Part shown: one piece after another, positions 46,490 through 59,099 of the stretch
Numbering within the stretch: position 1 is the stretch's first letter
How the letters are laid out: each line of letters opens with the position of its first letter
From: Torreya grandis
Lineage: Eukaryota > Streptophyta > Pinopsida > Cupressales > Taxaceae
Direction of reading: 5' to 3'
DNA length: 64,000 bases
NCBI GenBank assembly: GCA_037957365.1
Contig: JARHVA010003168.1
Location: forward strand, 882,501 to 946,500
Notes under the pieces: model-generated
The model's input: the letters and a program-made list of their open reading frames with translations, nothing else
What the model was told of the DNA's origin: nothing
Databases searched by the model: none
Program-made: the position numbers and the translations under genes

Positions 46490-47611
46490 GATGGAGTGTT
46501 CCTTCATTGCATGGATAAAGAACAGCAGAACCAAATTTTGAAGTCCTTCCATAATCTAGCCTATGGAGGAATTTTTTTGCTCCTTTAACTACCCATAAGA
46601 TTTTGTGAGCTAGGTATTACTAGCCTACTCTATTCCAAGATGCATACAAATGGGTATGTAGATGTGAACTATGCCAATAGTTCATTAGAAGACCCAAATT
46701 AGCTGCTCTACCTCTTAAGCTAGTGGTGAGAGAAGAGCTATTTTAGAAATGGGGAATCAATTTCATTGGTGTTGTAAACCCATCTTCAAGTGTTGGACAT
46801 GATTATGTCCTGATAGCCACAAATTACTTCACCAAGTGGGTGGAAGCTATTCCAACCAAGCATGCTACTTTATAAGTAGTGTGTGATTTCCTCAAGGAGA
46901 ACATCATTTCCAGATTTGGAGTCCCAACCAAGATTGTCATAGACAATGCAACTTGTTTCTCTTCTCAGGAGATTACTCAGTTCTATTTTTACTATGGGAT
47001 TACCCTCTCCCACTCTTCTGATTACTTTTCACAACGTAATGGCCAAGCTGAATCAAGCAATAAGAACCTGGTGACTATCATCAAGAAGTTGGTAGATGAC
47101 AACCAACAAACATGGCATAAAGCATTGGTTGATGCTTTATGGGTAGATAGAATTACACCCAAGAGGGAAATTGGTATGTCACCCTTCTAACTTCTTTATG
47201 GTCTCAATGCTGAGATACCAATCACCCTAGAATTACCAACATTGAAATTGGCCAAGGCAATCAAATATCAGACGTATGAAAGCTTCATTGATAAGAGGAT
47301 CATGTGCTTGACTGAGCTACATGAGTAACATACTATGGTGGTGGACTGGATTGCTGTGCATCAAAGTCTGGTGAAGAATCTCTTCGACCAAAAAGCAAAG
47401 AACCATGATTTCTAAATTGGAGATCAAGTCCTATTGTGGGACAAGAAAAGAGAACCAAAGGGAATGCATGGGAAATTTGACTCCATTTGAAGGGGCCCTT
47501 TTACTATCCATCAGCTCAATGGTGAAAATAATTTCCTATTGAGGTATCAAGATGACATGCCCTTTTCTTTGCCTCACAATGGGCATCATCTGAAGCACTT
47601 CAATTCTTGAA
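46490..47611 (+). pseudogene. Integrase of element E
   Basis: The zinc domain is damaged at its His pair (frameshift near 46575), but CRCELC (about 46655-46672) is kept. The core reads ATNYFTKWVEA, with the first catalytic Asp changed to Asn (about 46818). IDNATCF with Asp (about 46940) and GQAESSN with Glu (about 47042) follow, within the ORF 46879-47190. The C-terminal domain (DQVLLWDKKREPKG, then FTIHQLNG) extends to a stop at 47610. The D-to-N change and several stops mean no activity. Confidence 0.75.
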
Positions 47612-47811
47612 GTATCAAATAAGTTCACCTGTACATATGTATATTTGTATAGTCTTTAGTTCTATTTTGTGCTTTTTATTTTCATTTTTGGCACCTTTAG
47701 TTTTTGGGTAGCATAAATTCATAGCCCAATGGGGCACTAGATATTTTGGTTTCTACTCCCCTCAGTTGTTCCAAGTTTTCAATTGAATGAAGTTCCCCAA
47801 TTGGAGCCAGC
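47612..47811 (+). other. 3' internal non-coding region of E
   Basis: T-rich sequence between the integrase stop and the right LTR. No convincing polypurine tract is preserved directly before 47812. Confidence 0.4.
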
Positions 47812-50546
47812 TGTTGTTCCCAAAATCTGTCACTCATTTTTGGGACAATATATGAACCATTTTGGTCTTATAGGCCAAAATTCTTTCTTACCTTCTCAAA
47901 AAAATTTCTAAGCATCCAAATTCTTCATTATTCAAGATTTTTTAGTTAAGGGATTAGTAGGTTCAACAAGTTCAATACGCGAGCTCTCTCTAAGGAATGA
48001 GTCTCCAGCACTTAGGCGATTTCAAAATAGGTTCAACACCGAGGTTCAACCACAAGGTCCATCAGCAAGCTTCAAACAAAGGAATGAACCATTGAACCAT
48101 CAAACCTTGAACCAAAATGGTTCAATAGGTTCAAAATTTTAATGGGTTCAAAGGTTCAATGGCATTAGAAAGCTTAATGAGTTAAGCGCTTCATCAAAAG
48201 TTCAAAGTTCAACTGGTTCAACAAGTTCAACAACTTCAAAACACTTAACAAAAAGAAGAAGGCTTAAATCATTGAACCATTGAACCTTAAACCAAAATGG
48301 TTTAAAGGTTCAATGGGTTCAATGGTTCAAAGGTTCAATGAGTGGTTGGTTTAATGCGGTTGGTTCAAACGGTCAATTAAATGAGTGGAACACAAGATTA
48401 AACCATTGAACCATTGAACCAGAGTTGGTTCAATCAGTTGGTTCAATCGGGAGGTTCAAAGGAGTGCCCCAAAGCCCTAAGGGAAAGTGCCCTTGTGGAT
48501 GGTAGTGAACCAAAGGTGAGTGTCCTTATGGAGGGCAAGTGATGAGCAAAATGAACCGTTGCAAAAGGTTGAAATGGTAAGATTTTCTTCAGAAAAATGA
48601 ACAAGGCAAAAAAGTGGACAAGGCAAAGGAAAGGTTTCCTTCAAAAAAAATGTCCAAAGGAATTCCTTCATACATTTTTTTTGAAGGAATTAACCTGAAG
48701 ACTGCCCTAAGGACCCCGAAGGGCAGGCACCCTTGCGGGGGGCTCTTAGCGACCAGAAAATGGACCTTCTCAAGGCCCAAAGGGACACCTTCCCTTTGGG
48801 AAGTTCTAAAGACATTAAGGCCCATGAATTATTTCTACAGACTCTATAGGCTCATTTCTATGAACTCTACAAGCTCATTTCTATGGACTCTACAGGCTCA
48901 TTTCTATGGACTCTGTAGGCTCATTTCTACGGACTCTACAGGCTCATTTCTATGAACTCCACAGGCTTGATTCTATGGACTTATTTCTATGAACTCTACA
49001 AACATATTTATATGGACTCTTTCAAAGCTTGAGAGACTTAGAGACAAAAAAGGCTTCTAAGGAAGAAGATGAATAATTGAACCTTGAACCAAAATGGTTC
49101 ATAGGTTCAACGGGTTTAACAATTCAAAGAAAGCTCCAAGCAAAAGAAAGAATTGTAAGATTCTAAAGACCAGTTCAAGGAGAAGGTTTAGGAAAATGAA
49201 CCAAAGAAGTGAGGGAAAAAAGGAACCAAGGAGTCCACCTGAACCATTAAAATAGTGAACCTTTGACATCCCCATGAATGTCAAATTCAAGATAATGAAA
49301 TATCTATTGATTTTCAAATGTGGCACAAAACCTGAAAATAAACTCAGTGACTAGCTGAAGGAGCTGAAAGAGCTAGCAAAAAGGGAAAAGATAGCTTGGG
49401 AGCTCAAATTGAAATAAGAAAGAGGGAAAGACCAGAAATATCTATGTAGAAGTTATTCTAGTAGGTGGAATAGTCCAAGTAGATATTTGAACTTCCAAAC
49501 ATTAAAGGCGTAGCTTGTTTGTCTCCCTTGGAGTAAAGGTGAAGTGGATAACTGCACAGACATTAGGAAAAGAACCAAACAACCCATGCTAAAGAGAAGA
49601 CATTTGAGATAAATCAACATGTTATAGTTAAGGTGGCTGCCCTGTTCTAGCATGGTCCTTTGACAAAACTAAAAATGCATTCAAGGCATTGAATGCAACA
49701 TGGGCCGCTCCATGGAACAAAGTGCCAAGCCTTTCTTGGCTACTATATATTATATTCTCTTACTTTATGTAAAGGAGATCTTTTTTATTATAGAAACAAA
49801 ACTCTACCAAAATTGAGAGGTGATTACTGAGACTTTGAGCTCAGATTGTTAATCATATTTCTTTGTTTGAATGAGAAAGCAAGTTACTTTTAGACTTTAT
49901 GCTGTTATAGATTGTGTCATTTTTAGGAGACTATTCTTATGTTTGTCTTTTGAATGCATTCTTATCTAGTTAATGAAATAAGTAGAATCAATATAAGTAA
50001 TTAGGAAGGTGTCCTGAAGCCAATGGTGGAGAGACTTTGTGCTACCACAATTGCCTTTAGTGTGTTTGTCTATTTTCTGTTCCCATGTAAAGGGCCTTGG
50101 GATGACTTTGTGCCCTCATTGTCCTTCGTATTTCACTCTTGGGAAGTCAAGGTGGAGACTTTGTGCTACATCTCAGTCTGTTGGTTACTCCACCCTTGTT
50201 ACTAGTTACTTGTTACCTACCTAAAAGGATTCTTGCTGTTAGTTATAGGCCACTTCTGAAATAAGAGAAGTGCCTCCTATCATTTCACCAGATTTCTCCT
50301 TTAGCTATGAACATCTCTAAAAAAGGAGAGATGCATGGTATTTTCCTACCCATGAGTGTTATTTCTGCTTATATATATAGTATATAACTAATCATATTTA
50401 TAGGGAACCTCCCCTTGATGAGAGGAGAGATATGTCCCCTTTTAATGTGGTAAACTTGCTCATCTGGCTGACTGATCTCCCTATGCTATGGCTAAAGAGA
50501 CCTATTTTTCCCATTAGTTAGCTGGTGACAAAATATTCACCCAACA
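47812..50546 (+). repeat. Element E LTR, right
   Basis: 2,735 bp, from TGTTGTTCCC to ATTCACCCAACA. The first 50 bases can form a hairpin (TTGTTCCCAAAA with TTTTTGGGACAA). It holds a larger GGTTCAA array (about 48020-48460) and a longer 23-bp minisatellite (about 48833-48975) than the left LTR. Confidence 0.88.
48833..48975 (+). repeat. 23-bp minisatellite in right E LTR
   Basis: About six units of the AGGCTCATTTCTATGGACTC type. The ORF 48614-48955 only translates this repeat and is not a gene. Confidence 0.85.
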
Positions 50547-50551
50547 CACGT
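50547..50551. other. Target site duplication of E, right
   Basis: CACGT against CACCT on the left. Confidence 0.6.
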
Positions 50552-52111
50552 AAAGGTGATAAGGATGATACCATAGCTTCTTCCATTTAGGTTTTATAAC
50601 CTAGTAGAGAAGATAAATTAGTTGTGGAACCTTCTACTTAGCCTAAAAAATAGGGGAGTTAAATGGACAAGTTACTCTTGAGATCCCCACAACTCAGAGT
50701 ATGTTTTGAAGTCCTAGAGCAATTAAAACTAGGTGAAGAGAGGGAGTGAGGAGATGATGAGAAAATTGTTGATTTATAAAGCAATAACAAAGCCAAAAAA
50801 ATTGTGTTAGAATTTCATCTTTCTCTAGTGACACTCCCCTTAGAAAATATTCCAATGATGCCTACATTTAGTGCATCAAATTTAGCCTCAAGATCATTGA
50901 CTCCATTGGGTTTCTAGACTAGGATTCTTATATAGATCAAAGAGCAAATAAAAGACAAACAAGATATAGTGAGTAAAATGGGGGATATTGATGTGATGAA
51001 AGTTACCCATGCATATAAGGCCAAACCTCCAAAAAGGGCCAAGACACAATCTTAAACCACCTTTATTGAGGTAGGAGGTAAAATACAAGAAATATCGATT
51101 CCCCGACTAAAAGCTACAAAGAAAAATGCACCCATTGAGAGATATACAGTGTATAGACATGATCTAGGTGAGCCATCAAGGAATGAGATCAAGCACAAAT
51201 TGAACATCTTGGTAAGTATGGTGGCTAATGAATGGATAAAGATAAGGATTTAATGGGGGAGCTAAAGCATAAAACTAGGTTATGATCCAATACTTATAAA
51301 ATTTATTGATTGAGCCCAAAGTAACTACTCCAACTATAAGTAAAGCCCTTGATGATCCTATTCATTACTTAAGTACACTATATCTTGGGTGAGGAAAATA
51401 TTTGAAGGGCAAGGGATGGGCATTGAAGGTTGGTAGAAGAACCTGACAACTTGAGCCAAGGAAATAATCCACTTGACACTAGAATTTCTTGATGACATAC
51501 TAGATAAGCAAGAGAAATGAAATTCCTAGATGTTCATCTATGATGTAGACATCAAAAAATAGGAAAAAATTAGGCCAAATCTAGATGAAATATGTAATGT
51601 GGGTGAAGATATTTTCATAATATAAAATTTCATCTCCTCAGATGATCACAAATATCCTAGGGAATATCAACTAGCAATTTAACATCAGTTACTGGTGCTT
51701 AAGGATGGTGCCTTCAATTTGAAGGGGGAGAAGTAGTCTCTTGAGATTGAAAAAAATTAAATTAAAGCCACCCTAAAAGTGATGGTTAACTTTGATGGTG
51801 TAAATGACATGATGGAGGCACTAGATATTACCCTGAAAAGCCTCAATGATGCACTTTATGGAGCTTTCAACTTTCAAAAGAATCAAGAACTAGTGTCACT
51901 TGAGAAGTCATGTGACTAGTTAAAAGCATTAGTTGGGAAGAAAAAAATAATGCTCTAGAAGGTTGATAACTAGCTTTAAGAATATGATGTCAAAAAAAAA
52001 TACCAAGCAAGCTTGGACTAGAAGACTCTTGCCACCATGATCAAAAAGTACATGGCTTATAAGAATAGGTTGGTAAAAGGCTCTATCATCAACGTTGATT
52101 CTATAACATGA
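50552..52111 (+). pseudogene. ORFx of family D, left copy, 3' part
   Basis: The decayed reading frame resumes after E and ends with a TGA at 52109-52111. The sequence is Lys/Glu-rich, with a TPRLKATKKN-like linker (about 51100-51130) and a helical, coiled-coil-like C-terminus (about 51740-52080). This is the same overall design (polar linker, helical tail) as the C-terminal part of A ORFx. Stops are frequent. The function is unknown. Confidence 0.5.
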
Positions 52112-53734
52112 ATGCATAATTCTATTTTTAATGAGCTAGCATCATGGCATTTTATTTCCTTCCTTCTCTTTTTTTCTTCTCCTCTTCTTTTTTTGTTTCA
52201 TTTTTCTCATTTCCCATGGGCAAACCATTGTACCTTACATGTTAGTGGCACATCCCTTTATGAATTAGTTTTTGTTTAAGAAAAGGACATTTTGTGTTTG
52301 TTATGCAAGTGGACAAAGGTTTTTTTGTCCCTTGTTAGAGTACTCTCCATGTGTGTAATTTTAAATATTACATCTTTGTGGAGAATTGAGCCTATCATCA
52401 TCATAGAGGCATGAACATAATATGAGGAATCATGTTTGTTACATTGATATCCTGAGAAAGATTTTTCTAGCTAGAGCATCTTCAAGAATATTCTAGGCAT
52501 AGATAGAATTGTAAAAGTAAAGGGGGAATGCCCTTTTATAAGGGCTGGTAAATTTTTTAAGTATAGATCAATAACATAGAATATTTCACATTGTATGACT
52601 TATCTGGTTCCAAATTGATTTTTTTTATAATATCATTGGCAAGCTTTGAGAGCATTCATAATTTTTCCTCTGTTACATATTTCCATTATATAGTGTCATG
52701 TTATGTAAATTCTAATACATGTTTTATACATTTTTGATTAAATATATTAATGTAATTTATTCATGAGTTCTTATTCCTATTGGTTTTTGAAGTACAATGT
52801 TATGTTCTACTTGCTTTGTAGATTGGTTTTCTAAATTATTCTCTTTTATGCTAGTCATTTAAGGTTTATATCTAAAATATAAAATCATTTCTAATTTGAG
52901 ATTTGGGAATAGGGTGTTGATGGTATTTTTAAGGGTGGTCCTAGGCATATAAATTTAACTAAAGGGAATTTTCAAAATGTTATAGACAACATTATCTATC
53001 TGTTGTTGTGGAGGATCTTTTGCACATAATTTCATTTCATCTATTTCTAAGCTAGAAAGCACTTGTTAAATGAAGATATTATAGATATGTTTTAAACTTT
53101 TTATTTCTCATAAGTAAACCATCCACCTCTTTTATTTGAAGTATTCCTAATTTTTATCTCATCCTACCTGACAAATAATGCACTATTTACATATTGTAAG
53201 TGTTATGTTCCTTGTGAATGTATGAGACCCTATGTATGAGAAATGCATTCATTATATGTGTTCCATGCCTAAACATTGTAGTCTTTCCATTGTCACTATG
53301 ACAATCATATAGATACATATGTAGGCACTTCTTCATCTATCTTTAGTACCTTGAATGTGATATAAAGCATTTGTACATTTTGTGTTACCACCCTGTGTGG
53401 GTGAAATATATGAGTTTGGTTGTGCTTTGATCATATTATCCTCATCATAATAATAATCCTCATGAAGATTAAAGTGTTAACCTCCTTCATGTCATATGGT
53501 TACATTACTAGGTTCTCTCACCTTGGTTAAGGTAGAGGCAAGAGTAGTAGGGAGTTGACCATACCCTTTGTACGTGCTTCTCAATCATTTTTTGTGTCCA
53601 GTCCATACTAGGTGTTAAACCCTTCCATGGATATAATGACATATAAGTGGGTTTTTTTTGTCTTTTTTTATCATCTCTTCCTTTTTAGGTGATTAATGTG
53701 GAACTATAGAGATGTAAAACTGAGACCCAACACA
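52112..53734 (+). repeat. LTR-like region of D downstream of ORFx
   Basis: Non-coding, AT-rich, ending ...CCCAACACA before a PBS-like string. It has a PPT-like AAAGTAAAGGGGGAA at about 52516-52530 whose meaning is unclear. It corresponds in position to 3469-4310 of family A. Confidence 0.5.
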
Positions 53735-53738
53735 TTTT

Positions 53739-53756
53739 TGGCACTATTGTTGGGGA
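53739..53756 (+). other. Primer binding site of F (degenerate, Asp-tRNA-like)
   Basis: TGGCACTATTGTTGGGGA resembles the TGGCGCCGTTG..GGGGA PBS used by Athila-type plant elements after CpG/CCG deamination. It follows ...CAACACATTTT, as expected for an LTR end. Confidence 0.65.
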
Positions 53757-54420
53757 CTTTTATAGAGAGTGGTCCTAAGGTTTTTAATTTTTTTATCTAT
53801 TTGCATATATTTGATCTTAAGTTATTGTTATTTTGGGAATTATCATAGGGAATTATGGGTGGTTTATCTAATGGAACTCCCTAATAATACTACATTGACC
53901 CAAATATATTGGCTATTACTATGATTCATGTTCCACTGAGTATTTGCCAATAAATATTTAAAGGATTGATGATCTGTTTCCCTTGTGTTTGTTTGCAAAG
54001 ATATAAAATATTATATGTTGAAAGTTGTCCCATCCCTTTTTAATTTCATATTGAAGATTTAGTATCCTTGTGTAGTATCTACTAAGATTCATCATGATAT
54101 GCATTCATCACCCATCATAGTAGTCTATCAATTCATTTGGATCTAGAAAAGTTAATTCCAGTGGTGACTCTAAGTTTCATCTCCCATCTATTGAAGTAGA
54201 TTAGTCCCTGTCTTTGTATTTATTTTATCAACCTCTGGTCTTGAATGTTCATCTATATAAAAAACTAGAAGGGTTGAGGTCAACTTTCAAAAGTGACCCA
54301 TCTAAGCATCTAGTCTCTTCATTGCATATCCTATAAAGGTGGAAAGGACTAGGCTAGAGGCCTATTGAAGGGATTAGTTTAGTTGTATAGGACCTCTTAG
54401 GTTCTGGTGACCCTATACTA
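53757..54420 (+). other. 5' leader of F
   Basis: Between PBS and gag. Weak coding character with stops, and no motif. Confidence 0.35.
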
Positions 54421-55425
54421 TTGGTATATCATCCCTTGGTCAAGGAGTACCATAGTTCCCCTAATTATTTAAAGCCTTATAGACTTGTATACTATCATGT
54501 TCCTTCCCCACTTAGTCAATCTCCTCTTAGGTCTAATCTAGCAAGTCTACCTCATTCACCTAATCATGAACCTCTATCATTTATTCTTAATCATATCATT
54601 GAACCAATCATGAGGCATGGCAATCAATATGGGAATGAGTGCCTTGATTTTTGTGTTCCTATATTTATACCGATCAACTTTGAGGGGATGGAGGGCTATT
54701 TGAATGAGGTCCCAAATGAGATTAGAAAACACCTTCCAAAGTTTTAGGGAAACAATGCAATAACTAGTGATTAGCTTTTAAAAGCCTTTCAAAATATCAT
54801 CAAAGATTATGAAGTTGAATATGAAAGTGTGTGCATAAAATTATTCATGCACATGTTTGAAGATGATGCACATGATTGGTTTAGCTCCCTTCTTTAGGGA
54901 TGTATTGACTCATGGGAATATATGTAGAATTTTCTTAGGATTTAATATGGTGAAAGGATTGGCCTAAGGTTTCTCTTGGCTGAATTTGAAAATATCAAAA
55001 AAATCCTAATGAGTGTGTGTAGGATTTTAATACCCAATTCAACAAATCCAAGATGTGGTTACCTAAGAACATCATGCCTAGTGACACTATGTGCTTGATA
55101 AAGTGTTATGATGCCTTTGATAAAAAGACTACTTACTACTTGAGGGACAAGGCCCCTATAGATTTGTAGTTTACTTTCAATATGACCATTAAAATTGAGA
55201 ATAATATCAAGGTTGTGGGAAAGCCTTTGAATAAATGGGCTGATGTGAAGATGGTCAATCCAAAAAAGATACAATCCACTAAGACTGGGAACTTGGAAGA
55301 CACTATTAAGAATTTAGCTTCTAACATCAAGGAAATGTTGTATAAGTTAGCCATAGTTGATAAAGGTATCACTAATGTGTCTACTAGTCAAGAAAGGGTT
55401 AAAAATCCACATCAAGCCTAGAGGG
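54421..55425 (+). pseudogene. gag: gag of F
   Basis: A 108-residue open stretch (54421-54747) continues in frame past a TAG into a capsid-like block: KLFMHMFEDDAHDWFSSL (about 54838-54893) and SWEYM..FLRI.YGER (about 54912-54960), the usual D-A-x-x-W-F ... W..F...F pattern. A frameshift near 55000 follows, and a Lys-rich tail lies at 55182-55421. The protein would assemble particles. It is inactivated by stops. Confidence 0.62.
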
Positions 55426-56537
55426 GACCTAATTTACACAATCAAGATGGTGAGAAAGGAAAGAGGCCTACACAAGATGAGAGACCAGACATAAACCATG
55501 GTAGATGAGCTACAAGGGAAGTGCTTGATATTTTGAATGCCAAGGTAAATGCCATGAGTTTTGATTTGGATATTGATTATTGTGATAGATGTTTTATACC
55601 ACACTCTCCATGTGATGTGGTTGAGGTAGTCAGTGAATAGCTAGGTGATATTGAAGATACTTCATCTAACTATGAGGTTTTTATGTTTTATTTTTAAAGT
55701 CCATGGAACAAACTAAAAATTCCCATAGAATTTGGGGCTAATACTAGGGATGATTGATTATGGAGTGTTGTTGAATTAGAGTGTGCCCCAACTTTTGATT
55801 TTGAATATGATGTTAATGTAGCTCAAGAATATGAGTTGCTTACACATGATTTTGATCATATAAATTCCATGTTGATCAAGAATTATCTTAAGTGCAATCC
55901 ATCAGACAAGGATATAAGGCTCTTAATTAATGCAATATCTACCTAGAGGAGTGAGATTAATTTCAGAAGTAGGCAACTAGTTGTGATTCCTCAAGATAAT
56001 GTTCTCATGTATCCAAAGGTGGGAAATGTAGGAAAAGAAATAAATAAAGTCATGGTTATCTTAGATGCCACCAAGAAAGTACCCGTCACTTAAGCTACTA
56101 AATCTAGAGAGTTTCCTACCAAGGGAAATAAGATGCCTATGTTTTCCAGTATCCCTAAGGGTGTTAATGAGGATAAGAAGAAGCCCCCTTTGAAGACTAC
56201 TACCAATGTTCCTAACCCACTCCCTAATTTGAATATTTATCTCCTAGTTGAGTGTGATAACATGCCTCATCCAAATACACCCCTTCCCTAGTACAGTGTT
56301 TGTGACATGGCCCAGGTGTTGAGTCAAATAAAGGTCATTGTGTCACTTGATGAATTGCTATGAATCCCTAAACATAGAAAAAGGGCTTTTGAATTTTTAG
56401 ACTTTAGAGAGAAGACAATTTCCAATGAAGTCAGAGTACCTCAAGTACCTTCAAAATATTATGATGAGCCTAAGGATTCTATTAAAACTACCCTTGAGGT
56501 CTATTTAGGAACAAGATTGGTAGAAATCTAGCTGGAT
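55426..56537 (+). pseudogene. Gag-protease linker of F
   Basis: A decayed coding stretch, acidic near 55560-55700 and Lys/Pro-rich near 56090-56230, with frame changes. No domain is recognised. Confidence 0.4.
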
Positions 56538-57000
56538 ATGGATCCATTTTACATAACTATCATGATTGTATACAACTACATGTTTAATTTTGGTGCTTCT
56601 TGTAATGTGATGCCTTTATGTATTCTAAATGAGCTTGGGGTAAAAATAGCATCTACCTTTGTAAAGTGTTATGCCATGTATTCTAAGGAGGTGATAGTTG
56701 TGGGAAAAGTTAAAGGGTTGGTGGTGTAATTGGTCGTTCACCTTAGTAAGTTTTTAAATATGAATGTGGTAGTTTTCGATTAGCCACCTAAATGGGGAAT
56801 GTTGCTATCACAAAAATGGGTTACTAGTATGGGTGGAAGTGTATATATGGATCTTTCTTATGGAAATATTATTTTAGAGGGAAAGATGGTCAAACTTCAC
56901 AGAGAACTTAAGATGCTACATATAATTGAGGATCCAAATCATGCTCTAAATGAAGTGATGTACACCGATGTAAAGATAGGTAATTTCCTTGGGAATGTTG
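56538..57000 (+). pseudogene. Aspartic protease of F
   Basis: The ORF 56538-56729 contains FNFGASCNVMP, corresponding to the D-x-G-A-S active site with the catalytic Asp changed to Asn (about 56586-56600). The frame continues to LLSQKWV (about 56800-56820), the C-terminal strand. It would cleave the polyprotein in the intact element but is catalytically dead here. Confidence 0.62.
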
Positions 57001-57044
57001 ATTCTAATAATTAGTCAGATGCCTAAATTAATTACTTGAAAAGG

Positions 57045-57440
57045 AAGATGGCATCTATAAAATCTTGTTTGATAGAGCCTGCTCTAAATCTAGAAATGGA
57101 TTTGGGGTAGTCTTGCATGCCCCTAATGATAAATGTTATATGTTTTCCTTTCATCTTAATTTTGGGTGCACCAATAATGTTTCTAAGTATGAGGCACTTT
57201 TAATTACATTATAGATCACTTGGAGACATGGTATCAAGTGTCTACTTGTCATGGGTCATTCAAAATTAGTAGTTAAATAGATTCATAATGCATATGACAC
57301 CAAGTGTAAGAGACTAAAGTAATACTAGAATGCCACCTAGGATTTGATTAAACATTTTGATGCATTCAACATCTATTATCATGACAAGGGTCTCAACCAA
57401 GAAGTTGACACTCTTGAAAGATTAGGTGCTTAGTTTGATA
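57045..57440 (+). pseudogene. Additional RNase H (aRNH-like) of F, before RT
   Basis: The plus-strand frame reads ILFDRACSKSRNGFG (about 57062-57105, first Asp), NNVSKYEALLITL (about 57175-57213, Glu) and MGHSKLVV (about 57250-57273), where the Asp of the GDS motif is His. It ends with a FDAFNI..HDKGLNQEVD block (about 57355-57405). This is the same extra RNase H as in A and E, in the same place between protease and RT, but more decayed. Confidence 0.6.
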
Positions 57441-57869
57441 TTACAAATAAAAACCCCTACTATTAGTATCAGGTTGAATTTCTTGTTAGACCTTCAGTTC
57501 TAGACAACATTTTTCATTGGCAAGTGTTTTAGGATGATGATCAAATCAAAATATTCCTAAATTATGAAGCTAAATTTTGTGATGGAAAGGAGATTTTGTT
57601 TGTGAAAGACATCATATAGTTGAATAAAAATGTTATCTCAAGGGGAATGGTTACTTTGGAGGCATCCTTCAATGGAGTGGATAGATTTAAGTTGAGAGAT
57701 TTATTCATTTCAAAGGATGTAATAGAATGTAATTTGGGTTCACCATAAAACCCAAGGAAAGTATGGTTGGGTACTCACTTGAGCATGGATGTGAAGTCTT
57801 ACATGCATTGGTTGAAGAGGTACCAAGGATATTTGGCATGGTTTTATTCTAAGCTAAAAGCATATATGG

Positions 57870-59060
57870 AATATCTATTCCAGCACGTCATCCCATTATA
57901 ACCTAATAGTAAGCCTTTCTAACAAAAGAAAAGACCCATTAATCCCATCTTGGCCACCAAGATGTGAGAAGAATTAAAGAATCTAAGAGATGGGAGTATT
58001 ATTCAACCTATCTATTATTCATCATGGGTTTCAAATATAGTCCCTATGTGGAGGAAGAATGGTGGCATCCACTTGTGCATAGATTTAAAAAATTTGAACA
58101 AGGCTTCTTTAAAATATAATTATCCCTTTCCAAATATGGATAAATTACTAAAAAGTGTCACCAAATCAGAGATAATGTCCACCTTGGATGGCTTCTCTCA
58201 ATACAACTAGGTAATAGTAAAATAAATAGAGAGATCAAAGACCATGTTCACAACCCCATGGGGTACATATGTATATATGAGGATGCCCTTTGGGCTGATG
58301 AATGTGGGTGCAACATTCTAGTGAGCAATGGATGTCACCTTTGTAGGTATAATTAATGATTTTATCATTGTATGTAAATATTATATCATTGTGTACTCAA
58401 AGAGTAGGGATGATCACCTATAATACTTGGAGAAGGTGCCAATTAGATGTAGGGAATTTGGTATTTTTCTCAATCCCAAAAAGTGTCATTTTGGGGTATA
58501 GTGGGCTAAGTTGATGGGACATATTATGTCCAAATAAGGTGTTATGATTGACCCAAGAAGGGTTGAAGCTATTGATAAAGTTCCTATCCCACAATCCAAG
58601 AAGGGGATTTAGTCTTTCTTAGGGTAAATCAATTTTATGAGGAGGTTTGTGTCTAACTTTGTAGAGATTAGTTTGCCTATCACCTCCATGTCAAAGAAAG
58701 ACCAAGATATCAATCTGGAGGAGAAGGCTATAAAACCATTTAGTTATATAAAAAGAGCACTAAAGTTTACTCGTATCTTGGCTATTCCTAATTATGCTAA
58801 AGCATTTCAAGTGTTCTCTTTTACATCATCCCACACTATTGTTTTTTTATTGAAAAAGAATGATGATGAACACAAGTATCATATAGCTTTATTTATTAAA
58901 GCTATACAAGGGCCTGAACTAAGATACACTATTATGGAGCAACAAGCCTTTCCCCTTTTAAAATATATTAAAACATTTAGACCTTATATTCTAAGTTCTA
59001 ATATCACTACCTACATCCCTCATACTATGGTCAAGGATATTTTAACCTAGACTAACGCAT
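57870..59060 (+). pseudogene. pol: Reverse transcriptase and linked RNase H of F
   Basis: RT motifs follow in order: NPI....EELKNLRDGSI (about 57937-57990), RKNGGIHLCIDL (about 58050-58085), STLDGFSQY (about 58178-58205) and MPFGLMN (about 58282-58303). The active site is CKYY where Y-x-D-D is expected (58371-58382), so it cannot polymerise. NPKKCHFG and the thumb follow. The RNase H (in ORF 58637-59050) starts VFSFTSSHT, again without the first catalytic Asp. Many stops are present. Confidence 0.75.
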
Positions 59061-59099
59061 CTAGTAAGAGATGCAAATGGGTCAATAAGTTACAAGAGT

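Larger units (their letters stand above)
39331..50546 (+). mobile_element. Element E: Ty3/gypsy retrotransposon nested in D ORFx
   Basis: An 11.2-kb plus-strand element with 2.29-kb and 2.74-kb LTRs (TGTTGT...CCAACA), a degenerate PBS after the left LTR, then gag, protease, extra RNase H, RT-RNase H and integrase. RT keeps YLDD, but the frames carry many stops (mostly TAG), so it is dead. D sequence resumes on its right with a near-matching 5-bp target duplication. Confidence 0.85.

Noticed and set aside
48614..48955. 113-residue ORF in E LTR
   Set aside because: Its C-terminal half translates the 23-bp minisatellite, and the left LTR does not keep it.
52516..52530. PPT-like AAAGTAAAGGGGGAA in D
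   Set aside because: No LTR start follows it, and it lies inside what appears to be the LTR.
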